From: Emiliania huxleyi CCMP1516
Taxonomy: Eukaryota; Haptophyta; Isochrysidales; Noelaerhabdaceae
Assembly (NCBI RefSeq): GCF_000372725.1
Contig: NW_005199166.1
Location: 29,842-74,595, forward strand
Length of the DNA stretch: 44,754 nucleotides
Direction of reading: 5' to 3'
Shown here: piece after piece, positions 32,311-42,700 of the stretch
Position numbering within the stretch: position 1 is the stretch's first letter
How the letters are laid out: every line of letters begins with the position of its first letter
Notes under the pieces: generated by a model
Told to the model about the DNA's origin: nothing
Seen by the model: only the letters and a program-made list of their open reading frames with translations
Database searches by the model: none
Program-made: the position numbers and the translations under genes

Positions 32311-35300
32311 CTAGGCTGCCTCCCGCGCCTTCGCCCTCGCAGCGGCCGCCGAGACGCGCCTCGCCTTGGCTGCGGCGAGCGCCGCCTCTGCCGCCGCCGC
32401 GGCCACCGCTACCGCTGCAACTGCCGCCTCGGCCGCCGCCTCCTCCGCCGCCGCGGCCTCCTCCTCCTCCTCCACAGCCTCGGCTGCCTCAGCCTCAGCC
32501 TCTCGGCGCGCCTCCGCTGCCGCCTCCGCTGCCGCCTCCGCTGCCGCCTCCGCTGCCGCCTCCGCTGCCGCCTCCGCTGCCGCCTCCGCTGCCGCCTCCG
32601 CTGCCGCCTCCCCTGTCTCCCCCGCTGTCTCCTCGCTCGCTTCGCCTGCCGCCGCGGCCTCCTCTCCCAACGCCTCCGCCAGCCCCGCGACCGACGTCCC
32701 CGCCGTGATGCCGAACCGAATCCGCTCCTCGTGGAGCGTCTCGAGAAGCCTGATCAACCCCTCCCTGTCCAGCTTCGCGGGCTTGGCTGCGGCTGCCTCC
32801 TCTGCCGGCGCCTCGGACTCCTGCGACGGCCCAGCGCCGCCGCTCCCGCCGGCCTTCTTCTTCTTCTTGCCCTTCTTGCCCTTGCCGCGCTTCTCCGCCT
32901 CGACCTCCGCCAGCAGCTCCTCGGCGTGCCGCGCCGCCTCCGCCTCCGCCGCCGCCCGCTCCGCCGCCCTCTCCGCCGCCCCCGCAGCCCACGCCGCCTC
33001 CTTCGCCGCCTTCTCGGCCGCCTTCTCGGCCGCCGCATGCTCCTCGAGGGCGCGCACGCACTCGGTGTGGCCCGCCTCCTTGGCGTACTGCAGCGCTGTC
33101 TTGCCGCTCGCAGTGCGCGCTGTCGTATCCGCGCCCGCCCGCAGCAAGCGGAGCACGACGGCGGGCCGGCTGGAGTAGGCGGCGATCAACAGCGCGGTGC
33201 CGCCGTCGCTGTTCTGCAGGTTGATGTCCGCGCCGTGCTGCAGCAACAGGTCGACCAGCCGCTCGTGGCCGTGGCCGGCGGCGAGCATCAGCGCGGTGCA
33301 GCCGTCGCTGCTCTGCAGGTCGACCTCCGCGCCGCGCTGAAGCAGCAGCTCGACAACCCGCTCGTGGCCGTAGGAGGCGGCGCCCATCAGCGCGGTGTAG
33401 CCTTTGCTGTCCTGCAAGTTGATATCCGCCCCGTGCTGCAGCAGCAGCTCGACCACCTGCTCGTGGCCGTAGGAGGCGGCGCGCATCAGCGCGGTGCGGC
33501 CGTTGCTGTCCTGCAGGTTGATCTCCGCGCCGTGCTGCAGCAGCAAGTCGACCACCCGCTCGTGGCCCTGCAAGACGGCGAGCATCAGCGCGGTGCAGCC
33601 TTCGCTGTTCTGCAGATCGATCTCCGCGCCGTGCCGAATCAGCAGCTCGACCACCCGCTCGTGGCCTTGGAAGGCGGCGTTCATCAGTGCGGTATCGCCG
33701 TCGCTGTCCTGCAGGTTGATCTCCGCGCCGCGCTGGACCAGCAAGTCGACCACCCGCTCGTTACCGGCGTACATCAGCGCGGTGCCGCCGGCGCTGTCCT
33801 GCTTGTTGATCTCCGCGCCGTGACAAATCAGCAGCTCGGCCACCCGCTCGTGGCCGCTGCGGGCGGCGTACATCAGCGCGGTGATGCCGACGCTGTCCTG
33901 CAGGTTGAGCTCCGCGCCGTACCGCAGCAGCAGCTCGACCAGCCGCTCCTGGCCGTAGTTGGCGGCGCCCATCAGCAGCGTTCGCAGCGAGACGCCGCTC
34001 ACCTCGCCTCTCTCGTACGTCGCGTTGACCCGCCCGCCGCCCTCGAGCCACGCCAGCACCGCCTCCTCCTCGCCTCGCTCAGCCGCTTGCACAACCGCTT
34101 CGGAGACTGCCGCGACACCGCTCGACGCCTGCTCCGCCGCCTCCACTGGCCGCAGCCTCTCCGGCCGCACCCGCACGCTCTCGCCGCCACCCTCGAGCGC
34201 CACCGCGTACCGCCCGCCCTCAAAGCTCTGAGCCACGCCCCGCCGCCCGTTCAGCTCGGGGCGGGCAGAGAGCCCGCCGAGCACGACTCGCTGGCCGAGC
34301 AGCGGCGCGTCCACCGCTGCCGCTACCGCGCCCGAGGAAGCGCCGCCCGCGCCGCCCGCCGCCGCCTCGCGCCGCCCCGCCTTGGCCACCTCCTTGACGT
34401 GCTGCCTGATTGCCTCGACGCACTCGGCGTGGCCATTCTCCTTGGCCAGCTGCAGCGCCGTCTTGCCGCTCGTGGTGCGCGCCGCCGTGTCTGCGCCCGC
34501 CCGCAGCAAGCGCCGCACGACGGCGGGGTGGTTGAGGCTGGCGGCGCACATCAGTGCGGTGTAGCCGTTGTTGCTCTGCAGGTTGACCTCCGCCTCGTGC
34601 CGAATCAGCAAGTCGACCACCCGCTCGTGGCCTTCGCTGGCGGCGAGCATCAGCGCGGTGTCGCCGCGGCTAGCCTGCATGTTGACCTCCGCGCCGTGCC
34701 GAATCAGCAAGTCGACCACCCGCTCGGGGTTAAGTCTCCATTTTGCCCGGATTTGGAGGGCGGCGCCCATCAGCGCGGTGCCGCCGTCGCTGTTCCGCAG
34801 GTTGATCTCCGCGCCGCGCCGAATCAGCAGCTCGACCACCCGCTCGTGGCCATAGAGGGCGGCGCCCATCAGCAGCGTGATGCCGCTCACCTCGCCTCTC
34901 TCGTACGTCGCGTTGACCCGCCCGCCGCCGTCAAGCCACACCAGCGCCGCCTCCTCCTTGCCTCGCTCAGCCGCTTGCGCAACCGCTTCGGAGACTGCCG
35001 CGACACCGCTCGACGCCTGCTCCGCCGCCTCCACTGGCTGCAGCCTCTCCGGCCGCACCCGCACGCTCTCGCCGCCGCCCTCGAGCGCCACCGCGTACCG
35101 CCCGCCCTCAAAGCTCCGCGCCACGCCCCGCCGCCCGTTCAGCTCGGGGCGGGCAGAGAGCCCGCAAACCACGACTCGCTGGCCGAGCAGCGGCGCGTCC
35201 TCAGCTGCCGCTGCCGCGCCCGAGGAAGCGCCGCCCGCGCCGCCCGCCGCCGCCTCGCGCCGCCCCGCCTTGGCCACCTCCTTGACGTGCTGCCTGAAGG

Positions 35301-36112
35301 CCTCGACGCACTCGGTGTGGCCCTTCTCCTTGGCGAGCTGCAGTGCCGTCTTGTCCGTCGCAGAGCGCAGCGCCATGTCTGCGCCCGCCCGCAGCAGCCG
35401 GAGCAGAACGGCAGGGTGGTCGCGATAGGCGGCGCGCGTGAGCGCAGTGTGGCCACCGCCGTCCTGCAGGTCGACCTCCGCCCCGTGCCGCAGAAGCAAG
35501 TCGACCACCCGCTCGTGGCCTTGGGTGGCGGCCCACGTTAGCGCAGTGCAATCGCCGCTGTCCTGATGGTTGATCTCCGCGCCGTGCCGCAGCAGCGTCT
35601 CGGCCACCTGCTCGTGGCCGTGGTGGGCGGCGGCCATCAGCGCCGTATTGCCGATGCTGTCTTGCGCGTTCGGCTTCGCGCCCCGCTTCAGCAGAACCTC
35701 GACCAGCTGCTTGTGACCGTGGGCGACGGCGATCAGCAGGAGCGTACAGCCACTCACACCGCGATTCACGCACGTCGCATCAACCCGCCCATCCCCGGCG
35801 AGCCACGTCTGCACCACGCCCGCCTTGCCGGCCGCCGCCGCGGCTTGGATCTTTTTCGGCAGCGCGAGCGGCGCAGCAGCCGCCGTTGAAGCGTGTCCGC
35901 GCCGGGAGCCGGCCGAGCCAGCTTTTGGTCGGCCGGGCATGGGAGCGCTCGTCGTTGGCCGCTTCGCGCCTTGTGGCATCAGCGAGCGCGCAGCTTTGGG
36001 CCAAACCCGCTTGTGCCGGAGCCGGCGCGCGAAATTCTTTTTCGTTTGCTTTCAGCAAGGTTCCTACGGGCCAGTTTTCGGGAGGCAAGCCCCTGCCCGA
36101 CAGCGTCCTCAT
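32311..36112 (-). CDS. ankyrin-repeat protein 2, large paralogue with SH3-like inserts
   Basis: Two exons, 36112-36029 and 35961-32311, giving 1244 aa. The 67-nt intron (36028-35962) is GC-AG; removing it makes the sequence collinear with ankyrin protein 1. There are three ankyrin arrays. Between them are two nearly identical segments starting APLLGQRVV and containing ELNGRRG, FEGGRYAVALEGG and VRPERL, which look like small SH3-type barrels, each followed by an acidic or Ala-rich stretch. The third array has about ten 99-bp units that are very similar at DNA level, implying recent expansion or conversion. The tail repeats that of paralogue 1 (lysine block, LDREGLIRLLETL) and ends in EAAA repeats. 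One ankyrin unit has an odd 7-residue insertion near 34729-34757. Likely a binding scaffold; divergent from the Kelch-BTB gene. Confidence 0.85.
32510..32612. repeat. 12-bp coding tandem repeat (EAAA units)
   Basis: About eight copies of GCTGCCGCCTCC in the tail of ankyrin protein 2, read on the minus strand as repeated EAAA. The same tail in paralogue 1 lacks this expansion, so it is a recent slippage product. Confidence 0.88.
33170..33990 (-). repeat. 99-bp coding tandem repeats (ankyrin units)
   Basis: Consecutive ankyrin units of ankyrin protein 2 recur every 99 bp with high DNA identity (common words: AGCTCGACCACCCGCTCGTG and CATCAGCGCGGTG). One unit, near 33733-33822, is shortened by several residues. 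Confidence 0.8.
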
Positions 36113-36349
36113 TGATTGAAAATAGTCCTCATGCAAGGTTCCCCCTATCCGCAGGGAGCCCGAACCCAGCCGATCGGGAAAGGGCGGGCTCGGCAAGTTG
36201 CCCGGCTCGGCCTCCCTCTCGCTCGGTGTTGGTCGGCCTCCGCCGCTCCTCCTCCGCCGGGCGGGCAGGTGTTGCTCGGTGTTGGTCGGCCTCCCTCTCG
36301 CGCCGCTCCTCCTCCGCCTGAGCGGCCGTGCGCTCTGCCGCCGCCCATC
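36113..36349. promoter_or_regulatory. 237-bp shared promoter region of divergent genes
   Basis: Head-to-head spacing between ankyrin gene 2 (start 36112) and Kelch-BTB (start 36350). It contains an imperfect duplication around GGTCGGCCTCC...CGCCGCTCCTCCTCCGCC at about 36230-36258 and 36284-36319. Confidence 0.45.
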
Positions 36350-39300
36350 ATGCAAGCCTCGCTGATTGAGCAGGAGCTCGAGCCGGCGGACGCGCCCGCC
36401 CCGGGCCCCTCCTGCGCCGAGCCCGCGGGCGAGTTTGGCCCGCGCTGGACGCCAGTCGATTTTGTGGGCGGCTCTCCCGGCTCGCGGGTTTTTCCTTCGG
36501 CGGTCGTTTCAGGCGCGTGCGTGTACATCTTTGGCGGCCACAACGGAACGACATACCGCAACGACCTGCTCGTCCTGTCCCTCGAGACGCGCTCGTGGAC
36601 CGTCGACTCTGAAGTCGATGGCGACGGCCGCCCCACGCCGCGAGACGCGCATGCAGCCGTCCTGCTCGGCGGCCGGCTGTACGTGTTCGGAGGCTACGAC
36701 TCGAAGCGGTACCTCGCGGACTTCCACTCTTACGGCCCGCTCGCTACCGCACCACCCACGGGACTGAACCCACACTGGGTTCGATACCCTGGAGGTATGG
36801 TACACGTAGGCCTCGACAGCGGCGAGTGGCGCGTCGAGGCCGCCTCCGGCTCCCCCCCCTCCCCACGGGGCGGCCACGCCGCAGTGGTGCATGGCAGCCG
36901 GCTGATTGTGTTTGGCGGCTGCGACGGATGGAATTACTTCAACGACACGCTCGCCTTCGACGTGCAGTCCGCCGAGTGGGCGCCGGTGCGGGTCGCGGGG
37001 ACGGCGCCAGGCGCGCGCTCTGCACCGTCGAGATCAACTGAGATCACCCGAGATTACCCGAGATTGCCCGAGATTAGGCGCGCGTTCTGCCCCGTCGACC
37101 GCCGTGCACGAGGCGACCAACGCGCTGTATGTCTTTGGCGGGTGTGAGACACTTCCGAGACACCTCCGAGACACCTCCGAGACACCTCCGAGACACCTCC
37201 GAGACACGATCGAGGCACGACCGAGGCACGACCGGGCCAGATGCGCACGCTTGCTCCGCGGTGCCAGCCCTGCGCCCGCCTGGACCCATCCCCCACCCCA
37301 CCCACCCACCCACCCACCCCATCCACCCCACCCCACCCCACCCCACCCCACCCTCCCCACCCCATCCACCCCACCCCACCCCACCCCACCCACCCCACCC
37401 CCCCCCATCCACCCCACCCCACCCCACCCACCCCCAAGAGCCGGCCCACTCCGCGAGGTATGATGGCGCCCGCTCGCTCAACGACCTCTTTCGGATGGAC
37501 CTGCGGACCAGCGAGTGGGCCCCCGTCCGCACGAGCGGCGCGCCGCCCTTCTCCCTCCTCTGGGAGGCTGGGGGAGGGAGTGAGGCGTCATCTCCTCCTC
37601 CCTGGACACCGCAGGCGTGCCCCATCTCTCGCCCATCTCTCCCCCATCTCTCGCCCCATCTCTCCCCCATCTCTCGCCCATCTCTCGCTCATCTCTCCCC
37701 CATCTCTCCCTGGACACCGCAGGCGTGCCCCCGTCGCCGAGGGGAGGCCACACCGCCGTCGTGCACGGCGACCGCATCTACACCTTCGGAGGCGGGAGGA
37801 GCCGAGATCAGCCGAGATCAGCCGAGATCACCCGAGATCACCCGAGATCAGCCGAGAGGAGCCGACAGGAGCAGACAGGACCGCCCGAGACGAGCCGAGA
37901 TTGAAGCTCTGGCCTTCTCCCCCTTCTAGCTACCCCCCCACCCCCCTCCCCCCCCCCTCCCAGGCAAGTCTGGCCGCTCGCCCTTCAACGACCTCTGCTG
38001 CCTCGACCTCACCTCGGGTGTGTGGGAGGCGGTGCGGGCAGGCTCGCCCGCGCCCGCGCCGCGCTGCGCGCACGTCAGCGTGGTGCACGGCGGTTCGCTC
38101 CTCATCTTTGGGGGGTACGACGGGCGGCACTACTTTAGCGACTGCTTCGAGTGGTCCCTCGAGGCGGACCGAGGCGCGGCGTCGCAGGCGGAGGCTGCCC
38201 CGAGATCGCCTGTGATCACCCGAGATTGCCCGAGATCGCCCGAGATCGCCCGAGATCGCCCGAGGTGGCCCCGAGATCGCCCGAGATGGGCCCGAGAGGA
38301 CCCGAGATGGCCCGAGGTTAGGCGCTCGCGGGCGACCTCGAGTGCATGGTGGAGAGCGGTCAGTTCTCCGACATCTGGTTCGAGGTGGAGGGAAAGACGG
38401 TGCCCCGCGCCACACGCTCGTCGAGATTGCCCGAGATTGCCCGAGACGGTCCGAGATTGCCACGCGAGTAGGTGCCCGCGCACAAGTTCCTCCTCTTTGC
38501 GCGCTGCGAGTACTTTCGGCGCATGTTCACCTCCGGCTACGCCGAGGCGGCGGCACAGACAGTGCGCATCGAGGGCGTCTCGCACGCGGCCTTCAAGCAG
38601 GTCGCTGCCTGGTCTCTGGCTTGCGATGACCTGCGATCACCCGAGATGACCCGAGATGCCCCGAGATGCCCCGAGATGCCCCGAGATGCCCCGAGATCAC
38701 CCGAGATCACCCGAGGTCAGGTGCTGCACTATTTGTACTCTGGCCGGCCGCGCGAGATGAACGCCGAGGCGGCGCTCGAGGTGCTCGCCGCCGCCAGCCT
38801 CCACTCATGGCCACTGCCCCGATGATTGCGAGTCGTGTCTTCTGACCGCTGCTCTGGCTCGAGGTGCTCGCCGCCGCCAACCTCTACGGCGTCGAGCCGC
38901 TCAAGAGGGCCGCTGCGGAGATCATCGGCCGCAGCTTGACGCCCGAGAACGCCGCGGCGGTCCTCTCCGCCGCCGACTCGTACCAGGTGCCGCCATCTCG
39001 CCTCTCGGCTCCCTCTCGGCTCCCTCTCGGCTGTCTCTCGGCTGTCTCTCGGCTGTCTCTCGGCTATGTCTCGCCGCGAATCGTGCCAGGCGCCGGCGCT
39101 GCGCGCCCAGGCGACGGCATTCATCGTCCGCCACTTCGCCGCCGTCGTGCAGACAGACGCCTTCGCCGAGTTGGTCTCGGAGCGGTCGCGGCCGCTGCTG
39201 CTCGCGCTGCTGCGCGAGGTTGGCACCGTCGTCTCGCCCGCGGGGCTGGCGGCGTCGGACGGGCTGCTCGGCGTGGCGGGCGGGCTGCCAGCCGGCGGCT

Positions 39301-39392
39301 ACGCCCGCCGCCGCCCGGACGCGCGCTCGCCGGCGGACGCGGTGAGGCAGCTAGACGAGCTCGGCATCCGGGGCATTGCCGATGCGGAGTGA
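36350..39392 (+). CDS. Kelch-BTB-BACK protein
   Basis: Eleven exons: 36350-36734, 36810-37010, 37078-37141, 37458-37537, 37723-37791, 37964-38187, 38322-38399, 38472-38600, 38721-38780, 38864-38986, 39090-39392, giving 571 aa in frame throughout. The N-terminal half has about six kelch repeats (YIFGGHNG, YVFGGYDS, IVFGGCDG, YVFGGYDG, YTFGGKSG, LIFGGYDG), a beta-propeller. A BTB domain follows (DIWFEVEGKTVPAHKFLLFARCEYF across introns, then VLHYLYSG), then a BACK-like helical region. Such proteins usually act as substrate adaptors for Cullin-3 ubiquitin ligases (family knowledge). This kelch-then-BTB order is typical of plants and protists; the reverse order is usual in animals. Five of ten introns are GC-AG (1, 2, 4, 5, 6) and five GT-AG; nearly all contain 10- or 11-bp repeats or exon-copy flanks. 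Confidence 0.9.
37147..37232. repeat. intronic 11-bp minisatellite, Kelch-BTB intron 3
   Basis: About eight copies of GAGACACCTCC-type units (later GAGGCACGACC). Further along the same 316-nt intron is a CCACC-rich stretch (about 37288-37433). Confidence 0.88.
38205..38318. repeat. intronic 10-bp minisatellite, Kelch-BTB intron 6
   Basis: About eleven copies of a CCGAGATCGC-type unit with changes at the last positions. The same core recurs in introns 2, 5, 7 and 8 of this gene and in introns of other genes in the window. Confidence 0.88.
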
Positions 39393-39675
39393 GAGAGCGC
39401 GCACACGTACACAAAGTATGGCCGCACACTCCACACACAATGCGTGTACACACGCCGCAAGGGAAAACGGGGATTTTCTTGTGTTTCGTTCCTAGCGAAC
39501 GTTTTGCGTTTGTTTTCCCGAAGGATTTCACCGCGGTCGGTTACGGTTTCGAGCTCGGTGGGAAAACTGTCTCGCAACTCTGCCAACTCCGCCGCAAAAA
39601 CCGAAAAGCGAAACGGCGATCGGTGTGGCGAAATCGGGTAAAACGAATATGTCGAGGGTCCTCTGCAACACGGCG

Positions 39676-40908
39676 TCAGAGCAGCACGCCCTCCATCGCG
39701 GCGAGGCTCAGCAGGTGCAGCTCCTGCGCCCGCCCCACGACGCGGTCCGACGCAATCACGAGCGCGAGGGAGAGCGCGCCGCTCAGCCCGTGCAGCGTGA
39801 CGACCGCCTGCACGTAGTTGAGGCGGCTGCCGCAGTCCGAGCAGTCGGTGCCCAGCACGCAAGAGTCGTACGGCGCGTCGGCACCGCCGTCGTCGCATTC
39901 GCCGTCAGCCGCGGAGAGGCAGGTGTGAGAGCACACCTAACGGTCAGCCGTGAGCCTTCAGGGCTTCAAGCAGGGCTTCAAGCAGGGCTTCAAGCAGGGC
40001 TTCAAGCAGGGCTTCAATCTGCTGAGGCGCGTGCGAGCGAGCCTCCCTTGGCGGGTGATGGTCGAGGCGGAGCAGCGGTAGACGCCATCTCGGCCGATCT
40101 CGGCCGATCTCGGGGCAATCTCCCCTCGCCTCGGGCGGGTGGTGGTAGAGGCGGAGCAGCGCAACGCTCGACCGGAAGATGGCGAGGGCGCAGAGGACTC
40201 GGATCAGCACCGCACAGAGGCGCAGGAAGAAGAGGCGCTGCGAGAGCAGCCGCGCGTCGAGCCGCCCGCACAGCAGCAGCCCTCCGACCGCCAGCCCGAG
40301 CGAGCCCTTGCATACGGGGAAGGAATTTTTGTCGGTGGAACCGTATTTTCTACTGTGTGGTGAGGCAACGGCTAACCCGCGGCCCCTCCTTCAAACCTGC
40401 AGCGTGAAGATCTGCAGCAACGAGAGGGCGATGAGGCAGCAGCACGCGCTGCGCAGGTCACCCGCCGGGAGGATCGAGTCTTCGCCCCACCCAGGCTGCA
40501 CGCCCACCGCCACCGCGGTCCCCACCGCCACCGGGCCCCGGTTGACGGGGACCGCGGTGGCGACCGGGACCGCCCTCGCCGCCCTCGACAAGCCCGCAGC
40601 GTGCTCGCCGACGGCTCTCGCCGCTGCCGCGTCGGCAGCCACGAGCGACGCCCTCGCACTCGCGACAGCCGCATAGGAGCGCCGCCTAAGCCCGCAGCGG
40701 GCGGGAGCGTGGTGACGCAGCGAACAACACACTGCCCGCACGGGAAGGAAATCGAGGCTCCGGTGGTGGTGGCGAGCGCACACCCTGCGGCAGCCGCAGC
40801 GCCTGCGGCAGCCCCAGCGCCTGCGGCAGCCAAAGCTGTTGGCACGGCCACGCCCTCGACCGGCGATTGTTGCAATTCGCTCCGAGCGCCCTCGTCCTCT
40901 GTCGGCAT
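39676..40908 (-). CDS. small multi-pass membrane protein with a cysteine-rich C-DDGG-GTDC module
   Basis: Four exons: 40908-40784, 40685-40397, 40306-40130, 39936-39676, giving 283 aa with phases closing exactly. After an Ala-rich N-terminus there are hydrophobic segments around CCLIALSLLQIFTL, LGLAVGGLLLC and LFFLRLCAVLIRVLCALAIF. A module then reads CSHTCLSAADGECDDGG ... C-x3-TDC-x2-CG-R, and the protein ends with one more hydrophobic stretch (LSGALSLALVIA). The cysteine module recurs in secreted or surface proteins of protists and oomycetes; its acidic residues suggest metal binding, and its role is unknown. Introns 1 and 2 are GT-AG and intron 3 is GC-AG. Intron 3 (40129-39937) is composite: a 10-bp repeat, a second copy of upstream exon sequence and a 12-bp repeat. 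The first exon is the least certain. Confidence 0.6.
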
Positions 40909-42700
40909 GTATATATTGTCGCAGCTGGCCGGCCGCTGGGCGGGTGGGGGAGTTTGCTCTCTCCGTTCGCACCCCTTTGCAGAATAGGGAGTCCCTTCCC
41001 TTCAGGGCCCTTTCGGGCGAAACAAGCAAGCCCAACCTACCTGCGTCCTACCTATCTGGCTGGGAGAGGCCAGCCAGTGGCAACAGACCCCGTATCCGGC
41101 TAGGAGCCCGGACCTTCGCCGTCGCCGCCGGCCCGCTGTATGAGGTACTGCGGTTTTAGGACGCACTCCTGGGCGTTGCGGTGCCGCTGGGAGGGCTGTA
41201 GGGACTGCATGGAATGCTCCTCGCCGCCGCCCGTCCCTGCCGAGGGCGTGCCACCTTAGCGAAGTCGCAGTGCTGCCAGTGGATGGTCTCAGCAGCAGCA
41301 GAGCTACGAGACTTGGGGCCTGATGCCGCACTTATGTAGGCAAAGCTACTGGGCCAAGCCCAAGAACCAATTCTGCCGGCACGCCTGCTTTGAGCATTGA
41401 GGCCGGCGAAAGCTACGATGTACTTGTACTTGTACGTACGGTACGGTAGTGTTGTCCCTCTCCCGGACGTGTAACCTACGCCACGTCTCTCAGTCTCACA
41501 CGTGACTGTTGAGTCGTGACAGCTGACACGATCATCGACCACGTTCACAATACTTTTCACAATATCACGGTTGTCTTTTTCAGGTTTGAGCTCTCAGTGG
41601 AGAGTATATGTCGTGCGTGGGATCGTGTCAACGCAGCACCACACCAATGATGGGGGGTAGAGGATAAATAAAACGACGCCGCTCTACAGTACGAAGCTCG
41701 TAGGAGATGGGAAGTGAGATGGGTAAAAAGAAAGGAAGACGTGTACACGAGGCCTCCCCGCCCCCGTGCGCCGTGCGATATATTTTGTGCACAAGGGACA
41801 TCAGGGTTCTTTCATCTTTGTGGTGATGGTACTGTGCGGTACGAAAGTGTGAACAGGTTGGAGCAGCAGCTCCTGAGCACGGCGCCGCAGGCGCCTGTTG
41901 ATAGGTCCAGGTGATAGCCCTGGATAGACAATGCATACGCCTAGTTGGGCCTCGGATCGCCCAACCGCGTCCCGGTGCTCTGTGGTCGGACATTTGTGAC
42001 GCCGCCGCACCGCGCCGCGGCCGGGGGCCCCCTCCGGAGGCCAAGGATGGCCGTGACGGACCGGGACGAGCTCTGGGAGGTTCAGTGTCAGTGTATATAT
42101 TGTAGAAAAAAACCATGTGCACAATATCTCTCAATCTAGCTAAGCCTGGGAAGGCGATGCCGGGGCCGTACAGCAGCTTGACTTTTTACTTCAAACAAAG
42201 ACAGTGGCACGCGCCACCCGCCACGCTGCGTGCCACTGTCAGGAGCGGATCCGTCAGTTAGTCGTGTTCACGCCGGGGTCGTGTGCAGACTTTTTAGGCC
42301 TGGGGACAGTACTCAGTAGCGAGTAGGGGGCATCAATTAATGCTCATAAATAAAAAAGCGAACACGGGGAGGTGGGCCGGTTTGCCGCGCGCGGGGGCGC
42401 GCCGCGGCTGGGCCCCTGGGCGCCCGGGCCCTGGCTGGGTGGGGGACGTGGCACAGGCAGGTGGCGTCTGCGGTCTGGGGTCTGGCGTGGGGGTGGCGGG
42501 GAGAGGCTGTTGTACTATGGCATCGCGGCCCGCACACGACAGTCACAGCAGCGGGAACTGGAAGAAAGGAGTACGGCTACGTGAGCTGGTGCACGCGCTG
42601 ACTACTGCTCAGCGAGCTCAGAGCACGCCAGGCCCAGCCTCATCATCACCAACCGGCCTATCGCCTCTGCAGGATCAGTCGGCGCCCCCGCGCAGCCGGC
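40909..42700. other. gene-poor region, no gene recognised
   Basis: 5' flank of the membrane-protein gene and 3' flank of the zinc-finger gene. It includes AT-richer sequence (about 41400-41830 and 42180-42360), which is unusual in this window, and several AATAAA-like words (about 41665 and 42345). No frame looks coding. Confidence 0.5.

Noticed and set aside
32017..35541. Plus-strand open frame of 1174 codons opposite ankyrin gene 2
   Set aside because: It is the antisense shadow of a GC-rich repetitive gene. The minus strand shows clear ankyrin consensus, and the plus frame (QQQLDHPLVA repeats) only mirrors it.
36774..36792. tRNA T-arm-like GGGTTCGATACCC inside Kelch-BTB intron 1
   Set aside because: The stem has a mismatch and no matching acceptor stem, D-arm or anticodon arm is found within 80 nt, so it is not a tRNA gene. 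A decayed tRNA-derived fragment is possible but unsupported.
37288..37433. CCACC repeats as a telomere-like or CRISPR-like array
   Set aside because: The units are 4-5 bp, irregular, without spacers, and lie within a spliced intron of the Kelch-BTB gene.
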